Virus record (IMG/VR): IMGVR_UViG_3300007754_000342
Coordinates: 1 to 61,909 of that record
DNA: 61,909 bases
Strand: one strand, 5' to 3'
Origin: a virus
In this document: positions 8,887-17,989 of the stretch, one piece after another
Layout of the letters: every line of letters begins with the position of its first letter
Numbering within the stretch: the first letter of the stretch is position 1
Made by a program: the position numbers and the translations under genes
Notes under the pieces: generated by a model
The model's database searches: none
The model's input: only the letters and a program-made list of their open reading frames with translations
What the model was told of the DNA's origin: nothing

Positions 8887-11706
8887 ATGGCATTAGTAGA
8901 TTTAGTAAGTGATTTATCACAAGGAGCAGGACAACCAATTGGTTCACCATCTGGTAATAATATGGGGTCTGCTACTGCACCACAACCAGTAGATTTCTTT
9001 CCAAATATACATGCAACTGGATTCACAATGAATTTTGGAGGCCCACCAACATTATTTACTTTAAATGGTATACCAGAAGTGGTTGATACTAATCCAATAG
9101 GAAGACATACCGCTGGACAAGACGTTGGTTTATATGAACCAGTTACAATGTCTAATATATCAAGACCAGACATCATTCCTTTTAACTTATCAGATATAAG
9201 TACACACGAAAGACCAGAATTGATTGATTGGTTTAATATTACCACAGAAAATAGCCCAAATGCAGAAAGAAGTCCGAGACAACCATTTAACTTTCCAAGT
9301 TTAGAAACACCAAGTGCTTTTAATTCATATAATAGTAGTGGAACAATAGATACAGAATTATCAACCGAAGGACAATATGATAAGTTACCTTATAGAGATA
9401 ATAATGTAATAGGATTTGACCAACCTTTTATTATAAAGGATATTGGTAGTAAAGCAGGACTTGATGCTGTTAGTGGTATACCAGGAATTGGTATGGCTAG
9501 TGTTATGGTTGGTAGAACAATTGATGATGTTAAAAGGATAGGAAAATTTATATTTACACCACAAGGTATTACATTTGGAGTTAAACAATTTATATTTTAT
9601 AAATTAAATCCATTCCAACATACAAGAACTTGGAATCCATTGGGATTAGTATCAATTGTACCAATGGTACACGCAAGAAGTCATGGAACATTCAGTACTA
9701 CGTTGATAGAAGCTATGGATGGTGCTAAAGATTTAATTGGTGATTTGAAAAAGGTAGGTTCGGACGCTGGAAAGGGTGTTGGACAGGCCGCAGGAGCCGC
9801 TTTAGATTTTTTACAAGGAGCGGCTAAGAGTACTATTCATTTTGCAGGTGATGCTGCCCAATTTGGAAAAGAAGCGTTTACTGCTGGGTCGAAAACAATT
9901 GCACCAATACTTGAAAGATTTCGTACATACTTTCCACACAATGAACAAAGAGCTAAACTTGAAGCACCAAAAGAAACTTTACAAAATGAATCTAATGGAT
10001 TTAAAATTGATTGGACTAAGATTAAAACTACTACTAAGAATATATGGAGTAAAGGTAAAGATATAACAGTTACAATTGGTAAGGGTGCAATGAGTGTTGG
10101 TAAAAAAGCTTACGCTGGAGTTGGATGGGTAGGTGGTCATTTAAATGAGATGGATTGGGCTAGAGATGCACATCGTGGGCCACATACAAGATATCAAGAT
10201 TCATTATCTATTATTATGAGTGGTAAAGCTCAAGGGCCAGGTCTTGTATGGAAAAGTGTTGGTGATTTGGGTGAAGAACTAAATCAATCTGCACTTGGAA
10301 ATGAAGATTCTCAATTATTATTTTGGAGTAACCTATGGGGAACTGATATACAAACAGATGATTGGGAAAGTGGTGTTGGTACTAATATTGGTAAGTATCA
10401 TCATATGTCAATGTGGCCAGATAATAGAGAAGATGGTAATGGTATGTCTGTATTAATTGCTCGTGGTATGATATGGAAACACCATCCAAGTAGTGTTAGT
10501 GGTCAATCAAATCCCGTAGAAAGATTTCCTTCATTAGAAGTTAATCAAGCAAGGTATTTAAGTGTAGTTGATTCTAAACCTAATAGTATATCAGAATTTA
10601 ATATACCAAGTAGTGTTATAAAACCAGTAATTGATGAGGATGACCCACAAAGATTATTAATACCACAACCACCAAGTATTGTAAATGATAGAGACCCAAT
10701 TAGAAATTATGCTATGTCTTCGTATGGACAATTACCAGGCGAAACTAATCCAAGGGATGAGGTTATTTATGAAAAGACATTAAAGACACCAAGAGAAAAG
10801 AATGATGAGTCTTTTACAACACCAGATGGTGATACAGTTAAAATGGAAAATGAGTTACAAAAGAGAACAGATGCTAAAGCTATAATGTATACTCTTGGTG
10901 AACCTGGTAAACCAGGTATGAAACCAGTATGGGATGATACTCTTGGATTGATAAAGAAAGGTCATACAAATAAATATGCAAATGAGTTGACCGATAATGT
11001 TAATATGACACCATACGGACAAGATTCAGAGTCAGATTTTATTCCATTTAAATTTAAAGATTTAGTTAATAATAAATGGATTGTATTTAGAGCAACTCTT
11101 GAAGGTATAAGTGATGCTGTTACACCAAATTGGAATGAAACTCAATATATAGGTAGACCAGATAAAGTTTATACATATGGTGGTGCTGATAGAGCAATAG
11201 GATTCTCTTTTAAAGTATTTCCAAACACAAAACAAGAGATGATTCCATTGTGGGAAAAATTAAATTATTTAATGGGTCTTGGTTATCCGGCGTGGAAGAC
11301 TGTAGGAGACCAAGGTGGTAGATTAATGACACCACCATTTGTTGAATTGACAATAGGTAATCTTTATAAGAATACACCAGGTTTAATAGATAATATTAGT
11401 TTTACTATAGAAGATAGTGGTGGTTGGGATATAGATTTACTTGCAAGTCAAATAGAAAAAGTACAATTACCAAAATTTGTAACAGTACAAATCGGATTTA
11501 AGTTTATTGGTAATTATGCGTTATCAATGACAGGTAAACATTTTGATTTAGATTGGTTGGATGGTACTAAACCATATGAAACATTTTTAAACGACCCATC
11601 TACTAATGAAGAAGGCAACGAAGTTGTTAGAATAGGTGGTGTTGAGACCGTAGTTAATGATTTAGTAGCTGTACAAGGCCCAACAGATATTAGAAGGTCA
11701 TCATAA
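8887..11706 (+). CDS. Large baseplate/tail structural protein
   Basis: This 939-residue protein starts one base after the tape measure stop. The N-terminal 200 residues are Pro/Gly/Asn-rich and extended. A middle Ala/Gly/Lys region (about 270-420) looks helical and amphipathic. The C-terminal 220 residues form a compact beta-rich domain (FRATLEGISDAVTPNWNETQ, GRPDKVYTYGGADR, LWEKLNYLMGLGYP, PPFVELTIGNLYKNTPG). That domain recalls tube-fold baseplate proteins of the gp48/gp54 kind, but the match is by pattern only. It overlaps the next gene by one base. Confidence 0.65.
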   Translation: MALVDLVSDLSQGAGQPIGSPSGNNMGSATAPQPVDFFPNIHATGFTMNFGGPPTLFTLNGIPEVVDTNPIGRHTAGQDVGLYEPVTMSNISRPDIIPFNLSDISTHERPELIDWFNITTENSPNAERSPRQPFNFPSLETPSAFNSYNSSGTIDTELSTEGQYDKLPYRDNNVIGFDQPFIIKDIGSKAGLDAVSGIPGIGMASVMVGRTIDDVKRIGKFIFTPQGITFGVKQFIFYKLNPFQHTRTWNPLGLVSIVPMVHARSHGTFSTTLIEAMDGAKDLIGDLKKVGSDAGKGVGQAAGAALDFLQGAAKSTIHFAGDAAQFGKEAFTAGSKTIAPILERFRTYFPHNEQRAKLEAPKETLQNESNGFKIDWTKIKTTTKNIWSKGKDITVTIGKGAMSVGKKAYAGVGWVGGHLNEMDWARDAHRGPHTRYQDSLSIIMSGKAQGPGLVWKSVGDLGEELNQSALGNEDSQLLFWSNLWGTDIQTDDWESGVGTNIGKYHHMSMWPDNREDGNGMSVLIARGMIWKHHPSSVSGQSNPVERFPSLEVNQARYLSVVDSKPNSISEFNIPSSVIKPVIDEDDPQRLLIPQPPSIVNDRDPIRNYAMSSYGQLPGETNPRDEVIYEKTLKTPREKNDESFTTPDGDTVKMENELQKRTDAKAIMYTLGEPGKPGMKPVWDDTLGLIKKGHTNKYANELTDNVNMTPYGQDSESDFIPFKFKDLVNNKWIVFRATLEGISDAVTPNWNETQYIGRPDKVYTYGGADRAIGFSFKVFPNTKQEMIPLWEKLNYLMGLGYPAWKTVGDQGGRLMTPPFVELTIGNLYKNTPGLIDNISFTIEDSGGWDIDLLASQIEKVQLPKFVTVQIGFKFIGNYALSMTGKHFDLDWLDGTKPYETFLNDPSTNEEGNEVVRIGGVETVVNDLVAVQGPTDIRRSS

Positions 11707-11999
11707 TGAATAGATACGAATTTACAAAAATTAAAAAAGATAAAAATGGTAGACGTAGTTACAAAATAACAAGGTATCCAGAAATTAGAATACAAGATAC
11801 TGATACTTTTCATTTCGCTAGAGACTTCGAGAGATTTGATTGGTTAGCTTATAAATACTATAAAGATTCATCTTTATGGTGGGTAATTGCTAAAGCTAAT
11901 GGTTATTCCCACGAATCAAGGCCAAAGATTGGTGAAAAGATTCGTATACCAAGAAATATAGCTAGTATATTAGACGATTTTAGAAAAATCAATAAATAA
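11706..11999 (+). CDS. gp53-like baseplate wedge protein with LysM-type core
   Basis: This 97-residue protein has the short-domain pattern of T4 gp53 and phage tail X/LysM proteins: ...FERFDWLAYKYYKDSSLWW, then IAKANG and GEKIRIPRN. In these the Trp-Trp helix and the G-x-x-I-R-I-P strand form the LysM-like fold. T4 gp53 is twice as long, so this is the core domain only. It is translationally coupled (ATGA overlap) to the preceding baseplate gene. Confidence 0.72.
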   Translation: MNRYEFTKIKKDKNGRRSYKITRYPEIRIQDTDTFHFARDFERFDWLAYKYYKDSSLWWVIAKANGYSHESRPKIGEKIRIPRNIASILDDFRKINK

Positions 12000-12007
12000 G
12001 GGTAAGT

Positions 12008-15000
12008 ATGTTAAACCTTTCGGAAATACATCCAGACGTTAGGAAAACACTACATAAAACAGAAAACGCTCTTGTAAGAGATGTTTCTGCGAATGTAGCA
12101 CAAGGTAGTGTTGGTACTGCTATAAAGGATACTTATGCTAAAGCACCTTGGGTGAGGATGTTTTCACCTATAAACTCTACACAACAATATGCTTATTATA
12201 CTAAAAAAGACGCACCACCAGAAAATGCAGAACGACATGGAAAATTATTACAAGTAGGTGATATTAAACTTGGTACAGATGGTAAAGGATATATGTTGGA
12301 AGACAATCCGCGTGGTGGTATGGATGGTGTTTGTATAGTAGGTGGTGAGTTGGTAAAAGACACTATTGATTCACCAGAAGATGCTTTAAAACTTAGAACA
12401 TTAAATGGGTTTTCAGAAATGTACGATAGAGTATTGTGGGATAAACAAGCATCTAACGAGTTAACATATGATACTGGTGGTAAAGTTAGAATAAATGAAG
12501 ATAGATTTAGACCATTACCAGGCATAACATCTGTTAGTGTTGAATTTGCTGGTGGTACAAAAGCTATACGAAATGCAACAATAAATTGGGTTTGTCATTC
12601 TTATTCTGATGTAGCAAGATTACAACCACATTTCTTAGGTCATGGTAAACCAATTATGTTGGAGTGGGGTTGGAGTTCTATAGAAGATTTTAATGCTATA
12701 CAATTTTTTAGTAAAGATGAAATTCAAAGTGGTGAAGCTTATAATACAATTCAATCAAGAATATGGGCTAATAAAGGTAAATATGATGCCATGGCAGGTC
12801 TTGTCAAAAACTTTGAATGGAAAACTCGTGATGATGGTGGTTTTGATTGTACAACAGAAGTAACTTCCTTGGGTGTAAATACTTTAGGACAACAAACAAA
12901 AAGTGAAGTAGCTCCATCCACAGACCCAGAAGAAAAAACTACTGAAGAAAAAGAAAAAGAGGGTGGAAGTACAATTGGTGGATATACACCAACATTAGAA
13001 GAATTTGTAGAACAATTAGATGATGAGATTGTTGGGTTATGTATGGAACCTGGTGTAATTTTTGGTAATGCTTGGAAAAGTGTAAGACCAATTACAGACC
13101 AACCACCTGGAATAATGAAAACCATATTAACCGATGGAATCAATAGAACAGTGGGGCCTTATGTATCTTGGGGTTGGATGGAAGATAATATTATAAGTAA
13201 ATTTTTAGGTAAGGTAAATACTGATGGTAGGTTATTTTCTACATTTAGAAGTGTTATACCAGTAATGGAAAATGGTAAACCAAAAGAAATTGGTGATGAA
13301 GGTGGAGAAGAGTCTTGGAGATGGGAATCGGTGAGAATTTGTAATCATGAAGGTTTACTTACTTCTAATCCAGATAGATTTATATTTAAAGGACAATGGG
13401 TTACAGCAAATAATATTGATATAAGTAAAGATTATGATACAGAAAAAATAACTCAAATGGTTAAGGATTTTGAAGATGCAGGTGATGGTAAAAGTTTTGA
13501 TAATTTTGCTTGTCCAGATAATCCAGAAGAAGGATTTTTAAGAAATGTTATAATACACTGGGAAGAAATAAAAGAATCCTTTATAGGTGTAACTTCTATA
13601 GAAAGTGGTATGCAAAATTTATTTAATAGAATGAATGAAGATTATGGTATTTGGAAACTAAAAGTTACTGATGCAACATTACCATCAACAAAACATGGTG
13701 CTGGTAGAGTTATGGTGATTGATGAAAACCATAGTGAAAATACGGTAGAAAATTTATTAGAGACTACAACGGGCGTGAGTAAATTAGTTGATGGAAAAGT
13801 AGAAGGTAAGTTGTTTGTATTCAATGTAATGAATGAAAAGAGTATTGTAAAGGGCCATTCATTAACAGCTAAACTACCAAGTTCAATGCAAACTGCGGCT
13901 ATGTTTGGAGCGAATAATAAAGGAAATGCTCCAGCTGTTGCTGGTAATCCATCGTCTATTAGGTATGGTAAAGCTGTAGGTAAACATCCAGACCAATCTA
14001 TTGGTGATATGAAGATGGCGTGGCAATATGGTTCATTTGGTTATAATGGAGACCGAGATAGTATTGACAATATCATATCTGATGCAAATTCACCACTAAG
14101 TGTTAATGGTGGGCCACCATTATTAATAACAGCTAAAGCTAATGCAGAAAGTACGGATGTTACTACTGATGATAATGCTAATAAAGCTAGAGATGAGGCA
14201 TTAGAAGAAGAAAAAAACAAACTTGCACAAGAGAAAGAATTTCAAACCAATATTGATAAAATTAAAAATAATGAAACAATATCAACCTCCAAACATGATG
14301 ATAAAAAAATGTATAATGATAAAGGATACTTAAAAGACGAAGGCGAATATAAGTGGAAAAGTATAATGAGAAAGATGATAACAACTGGTCCAACTGGTGT
14401 TTATAATGTTAGACCATTACTTATTCCATTGGAGATAGAAATACAAGTTACTGGAATAGGTGGTATAGTTCCTGGTAATGCGTTTACTACAAGTTATTTA
14501 CCACCAGAATATGATGGTTGGGTTGCATTTCAAGCTACAGATATATCACATTCCATAGGAACTGATGGTTGGACTACAACTATTAGAGGACTTATGAGAA
14601 TGGCAGAACATGGGCCTACGGTGATAAAAGGTGATGAGATTACTATTGTAAAAAAAGAAGGACATGCTAAAATTGCACAAAATGTTAATCTTGATGAAAC
14701 TGGTACAGTTGACCCACCAACAACTGATGAAGTTACTGAAGCGGAACATAGAGAACTTGAAACAGAAGAAGCTGCAGAATCTTTTGATAACAATAATCAA
14801 GTACCACGACCTAAGATTCCAATACCATCAGAAGAAGAAGATATATTAGATGATTTACCAATAGATGAAGATTGGATGGATGAAGAATTAAAAGTTGATG
14901 AAAGATTAGCACGTGGTGATATAAAACCAACAGAACCACCACCAGTAAGACCTAAAATTGAAATACCAAGTGCAGATGAAGATATAGAGGGGGATGTTGA

Positions 15001-15334
15001 TGAGGGTGATACCAGCTTTGATGAGTTTGAAGATTTTTCAGATTTACCAGAACCACCACCACCAGCTGTTGAAGACCCATCTATACCACCAACTTATGAT
15101 AGTTGGAGAATCGATGCGGTAAAAGAGGGTGAATATACTACGGAGATGTGGACAGTAACATATGAAGCCGTTCAATATAAAACATTTACGGATGGGAGTG
15201 TTAGAGAAACAAATAGAGGTCAAGCGTCAATCAAAAAGAAAGACCGAGAATCTGCTGACCGAACTGCAGACCAAGCCGCTCTTGGAACTGTAGGACATTG
15301 GCGTTGGACTACAACAGGTAAATCTAAGATATAA
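12008..15334 (+). CDS. Large baseplate structural protein, possible hub component
   Basis: This 1108-residue protein has a beta-rich N-terminal half (GITSVSVEFAGGTKAIRNAT, then HGKPIMLEWGWSS). A second conserved-looking block lies near residues 800-870 (RPLLIPLEIEIQVTGIGGI, then WTTTIRGLMRMAEHG). The last 230 residues are acidic, repetitive and low complexity (PRPKIPIPSEEED, VRPKIEIPSADED), ending in a small basic domain. The paired beta blocks and the place after a gp53-like gene suggest a baseplate hub, but I cannot name a T4 homologue. The start has only a weak GGGTAAGT site. Confidence 0.6.
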   Translation: MLNLSEIHPDVRKTLHKTENALVRDVSANVAQGSVGTAIKDTYAKAPWVRMFSPINSTQQYAYYTKKDAPPENAERHGKLLQVGDIKLGTDGKGYMLEDNPRGGMDGVCIVGGELVKDTIDSPEDALKLRTLNGFSEMYDRVLWDKQASNELTYDTGGKVRINEDRFRPLPGITSVSVEFAGGTKAIRNATINWVCHSYSDVARLQPHFLGHGKPIMLEWGWSSIEDFNAIQFFSKDEIQSGEAYNTIQSRIWANKGKYDAMAGLVKNFEWKTRDDGGFDCTTEVTSLGVNTLGQQTKSEVAPSTDPEEKTTEEKEKEGGSTIGGYTPTLEEFVEQLDDEIVGLCMEPGVIFGNAWKSVRPITDQPPGIMKTILTDGINRTVGPYVSWGWMEDNIISKFLGKVNTDGRLFSTFRSVIPVMENGKPKEIGDEGGEESWRWESVRICNHEGLLTSNPDRFIFKGQWVTANNIDISKDYDTEKITQMVKDFEDAGDGKSFDNFACPDNPEEGFLRNVIIHWEEIKESFIGVTSIESGMQNLFNRMNEDYGIWKLKVTDATLPSTKHGAGRVMVIDENHSENTVENLLETTTGVSKLVDGKVEGKLFVFNVMNEKSIVKGHSLTAKLPSSMQTAAMFGANNKGNAPAVAGNPSSIRYGKAVGKHPDQSIGDMKMAWQYGSFGYNGDRDSIDNIISDANSPLSVNGGPPLLITAKANAESTDVTTDDNANKARDEALEEEKNKLAQEKEFQTNIDKIKNNETISTSKHDDKKMYNDKGYLKDEGEYKWKSIMRKMITTGPTGVYNVRPLLIPLEIEIQVTGIGGIVPGNAFTTSYLPPEYDGWVAFQATDISHSIGTDGWTTTIRGLMRMAEHGPTVIKGDEITIVKKEGHAKIAQNVNLDETGTVDPPTTDEVTEAEHRELETEEAAESFDNNNQVPRPKIPIPSEEEDILDDLPIDEDWMDEELKVDERLARGDIKPTEPPPVRPKIEIPSADEDIEGDVDEGDTSFDEFEDFSDLPEPPPPAVEDPSIPPTYDSWRIDAVKEGEYTTEMWTVTYEAVQYKTFTDGSVRETNRGQASIKKKDRESADRTADQAALGTVGHWRWTTTGKSKI

Positions 15335-15339
15335 TAATT

Positions 15340-15966
15340 ATGCCTAAATCAACTGGATTATTAAAAAAATTAAATAGAACTGCTAATAGAATAGAAACTA
15401 TGGCAGGTAAGACTGGTGTAAATGCATTTAAATATATTGATAAAGCGTGGGTTAGTCCAAATATACCATATCACATATATTATATGCCTGATGGAAGAGA
15501 GATTTATGCAACTGAAATGGAATTTAATGAATTTAAATCTGAAGTGATTGTGAGACACAAAGGTGAAACAGACTACAAAAGATATCAGAAAACTTTACAA
15601 AAGAGTGATAGATATGTTCCAGTTAGTCATAAACCAAGTGCTAAAAAATCTGATATTAAGAAAGGTTTTATGGAACGTTGTTTTGTAAAACCAGCTTCTA
15701 CTGAAAATGCGTTAGTTACTGAAGTTGACCCTGTAGGATTTAAGGGTATACCAGACACATATAAGAAAATTAAAATTAGATGGCAAATAAAAGGTAAACG
15801 TGATGATGTTTCTTCTAAAAATATAAATCAAATACAAAAAGCTGATAGAATAGTACCAGGTGTTTCTGAGTTACCTATATCAGCGTTGGATGAATATAGA
15901 ATTTCAACAAAAGAAGAAAAAAAGTATCTTTTAGAAAAAAAGCTTGAACGTATGAACAAATACTAA
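15340..15966 (+). CDS. Hypothetical protein, last gene of the tail operon
   Basis: This 208-residue basic protein has no recognised motif. It opens with a helical stretch (STGLLKKLNRTANRIETMAG), then beta-like segments (YHIYYMPDGREIYATEMEF) and a Lys-rich end. It starts 5 bases after the large baseplate gene and is followed by a TATTTAT element, so it is probably co-transcribed with the tail genes and structural. Confidence 0.65.
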   Translation: MPKSTGLLKKLNRTANRIETMAGKTGVNAFKYIDKAWVSPNIPYHIYYMPDGREIYATEMEFNEFKSEVIVRHKGETDYKRYQKTLQKSDRYVPVSHKPSAKKSDIKKGFMERCFVKPASTENALVTEVDPVGFKGIPDTYKKIKIRWQIKGKRDDVSSKNINQIQKADRIVPGVSELPISALDEYRISTKEEKKYLLEKKLERMNKY

Positions 15967-15977
15967 ACTATTTATTT
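15967..15977 (+). promoter_or_regulatory. ACTATTTATTT element before thyX
   Basis: The core at 15969-15975 lies 20 bases upstream of the thyX ATG, closer than in the tail genes. TATTTA can also pair with TAAATA at 15979-15984, so a small leader hairpin is an alternative reading. Confidence 0.3.
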
Positions 15978-15995
15978 CTAAATAAAGGTTATATT

Positions 15996-16697
15996 ATGTT
16001 AAAGTCAAAAGTCTTAGATAAAGGTTTTATTGAGGTTGTAGATTCACTTGGCACAGACTTAACAGTAGTTAATTCTGCTCGTGTATCATTCGGTAAGAGA
16101 AAAGAGAAATTCGATAAGTCAGATGAACGATTGGTTCGTTATCTTGCTAAACACAAACACTACTCACCATTTAGACATTTACAAGTTCAGTTCCATATAA
16201 AGGCACCTGAGTTTGTAATGAGACAAGCATATAAGCATGTAGTTGGTATTGAAACTACATCTAATAGTTCAACAAAAGACCACGCTTGGAATGAGATTAG
16301 TGGTAGATATGTTCCAGTTGAAGATTTTTATATGCCTGAAGTATGGAGAAAACAATCTCAAGATAACAAACAAGCATCAGAAGGGGAATTGGACTATGAC
16401 GGACAAGAAACTGCAAGTTCATTATATAGAACAGGTATAAATGAAACAAAAAGAATTTACGAAGAACTTGTTAATCTTGGAGTTGCTAAAGAACAAGCAA
16501 GAATCATATTACCATTGAACCAATACACAGAAGTTTATTGGACAGCGTCATTTCAAGCTGTTATGAATTTTATTGAACTAAGAAATGAAAAAACTGCACA
16601 GATAGAAATACAAGAGTACGCTAAGGTATTGTTAAATCAGATGAAAGAAGTATTTCCAAAAACAACTAAATTGTGGTGTGAGGCACATAATTGGTAA
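15996..16697 (+). CDS. thyX: Flavin-dependent thymidylate synthase
   Basis: This 233-residue protein is a ThyX: it makes dTMP from dUMP using FAD, NADPH and methylene-tetrahydrofolate. Visible signatures are the N-terminal DLTVVNSARVSFGK, the YSPFRHLQVQFHIKAPEFVMRQ block, the NEISGRYVP motif (about residues 98-106) and QARIILPLNQYTEVYWTAS near the C-terminus. The usual RHRxxxxNExSxRY motif is modified to RQAYKHVVG followed by a spacer and NEISGRY, a variation common in phage enzymes. With NrdJ and glutaredoxin further on, it feeds DNA synthesis. Confidence 0.94.
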   Translation: MLKSKVLDKGFIEVVDSLGTDLTVVNSARVSFGKRKEKFDKSDERLVRYLAKHKHYSPFRHLQVQFHIKAPEFVMRQAYKHVVGIETTSNSSTKDHAWNEISGRYVPVEDFYMPEVWRKQSQDNKQASEGELDYDGQETASSLYRTGINETKRIYEELVNLGVAKEQARIILPLNQYTEVYWTASFQAVMNFIELRNEKTAQIEIQEYAKVLLNQMKEVFPKTTKLWCEAHNW

Positions 16698-17989
16698 TAG
16701 TAGAATCCACAAGGGAGTGGGAAAAATTTATAACAAAGTTTAAGATGGAAGATTCGGTTGTATTACCGATACAATGTGATGATAAACTACACCCATCTGA
16801 ATCAAAATTATGTTTGTTATATATTAGGTTATTAAATGATAATACAGATGAATATGTATTACCATTTAGACATTCTGATGCTCTAAATTTAAATTTGAAG
16901 TATATAAAGAAGACTAATACTTCAAAAAATATTTATACCTACGATAAGAAAAAATTATTACATCTTGTTGAGTGGGAAAATGTATTTGATTTACAAATGA
17001 TGCATTATTTACGTAAAAATGAACCACTTTTAATTGAGGATGTAACCACCAATTCACACAATCATTTCAATACATACTATCGTAACTTTGATAATGTTAA
17101 TTCTATTATACCAATACTAAAACACGTTGAGTGGTGTAGAGAAGTTATTGATAGAATAAAAGTATCTGCTCTTGGTAAACAACCATCTTGTTATGAGACT
17201 TATAATTTTGATGTATTAGAAAGTTTACAATATATAGAACAACATGGTTTAATGACTAAAGAGGGATTAGTTTATTCAGAGTATAATCCATATACAACAA
17301 CTGGAAGACCATCTAATAGATTTGGTGGTACTAATTTTGCAGCGTTAAATAAAACTGATGGTAGTAGAGAAAAATATATTAGTAGATTTGATGATGGTAT
17401 GTTGGTTGAGATGGATTATGACGCATATCATTTAAGGTTGATTGGTGATGTAGTTGATTATAAATTTCCTAATGGTTCAGTACATAAACACATGGCAAAG
17501 TTTTATGGGTGTGATTATGAAGAAAGTAAAAAACTATCATTTCAATATTTGTATGGTCATATTCCAATAGAAGTTGTTCAGATTAATCCATTTTTTGGTA
17601 AAGTTCATGATTATATAGAAAAGACTTGGAAGACCTATAAAGATGAAGCTTTTATAACAAGTGATATTTATAATAAGAGAATATATAGAGATAATCTATC
17701 CGAAATGAATAAGAATAAAGTATTTAATTACCTTATTCAGTTGATGGAGACAGAGAACAATATGAAAGTTCTTGCGGAACTGATTCCAAAGATTGAAGAT
17801 TATGAAAGCAAGTTAGTTCTTTATAGTTATGATTCATTTCTATTTGACTTTAAAATTAGTGACGGGTTGGGGTTTATTGGTATGGTAAAGGACATTTTAG
17901 AACAAGGTGGTATGTACCCAGTGAAAATCGCAAAGGGGCAAAACTATCATAAAATGGAAAATATAACGGACAAATTTAATGAAAATTAA
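16691..17989 (+). CDS. Divergent family A DNA polymerase-like protein
   Basis: This 432-residue protein carries the order of family A polymerase motifs. There is a T-x-T-G-R-x-S block (residues 202-208, TTTGRPSNRFGGTNFAALN), motif A (240-252, EMDYDAYHLRLIG, with Asp242), an O-helix-like motif B (280-290, KKLSFQYLYG) and a motif C region (376-383, LYSYDSFLF, Asp381 where family A has HDE). The first 150 residues may be a reduced 3'-5' exonuclease fold. It is much smaller than Pol I and coexists with a family B replicative polymerase at 34146-36653. The start is TTG with GAGG upstream, overlapping thyX; an internal ATG at residue 19 is the alternative. Confidence 0.78.
   Translation: MVIVESTREWEKFITKFKMEDSVVLPIQCDDKLHPSESKLCLLYIRLLNDNTDEYVLPFRHSDALNLNLKYIKKTNTSKNIYTYDKKKLLHLVEWENVFDLQMMHYLRKNEPLLIEDVTTNSHNHFNTYYRNFDNVNSIIPILKHVEWCREVIDRIKVSALGKQPSCYETYNFDVLESLQYIEQHGLMTKEGLVYSEYNPYTTTGRPSNRFGGTNFAALNKTDGSREKYISRFDDGMLVEMDYDAYHLRLIGDVVDYKFPNGSVHKHMAKFYGCDYEESKKLSFQYLYGHIPIEVVQINPFFGKVHDYIEKTWKTYKDEAFITSDIYNKRIYRDNLSEMNKNKVFNYLIQLMETENNMKVLAELIPKIEDYESKLVLYSYDSFLFDFKISDGLGFIGMVKDILEQGGMYPVKIAKGQNYHKMENITDKFNEN

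Noticed and set aside
7772-8950. 392-residue minus-strand open frame
   Set aside because: It is antisense to the tape measure, has Ser/Pro/Ala/Asn-rich shadow composition and no ribosome site; all neighbours run on the + strand.
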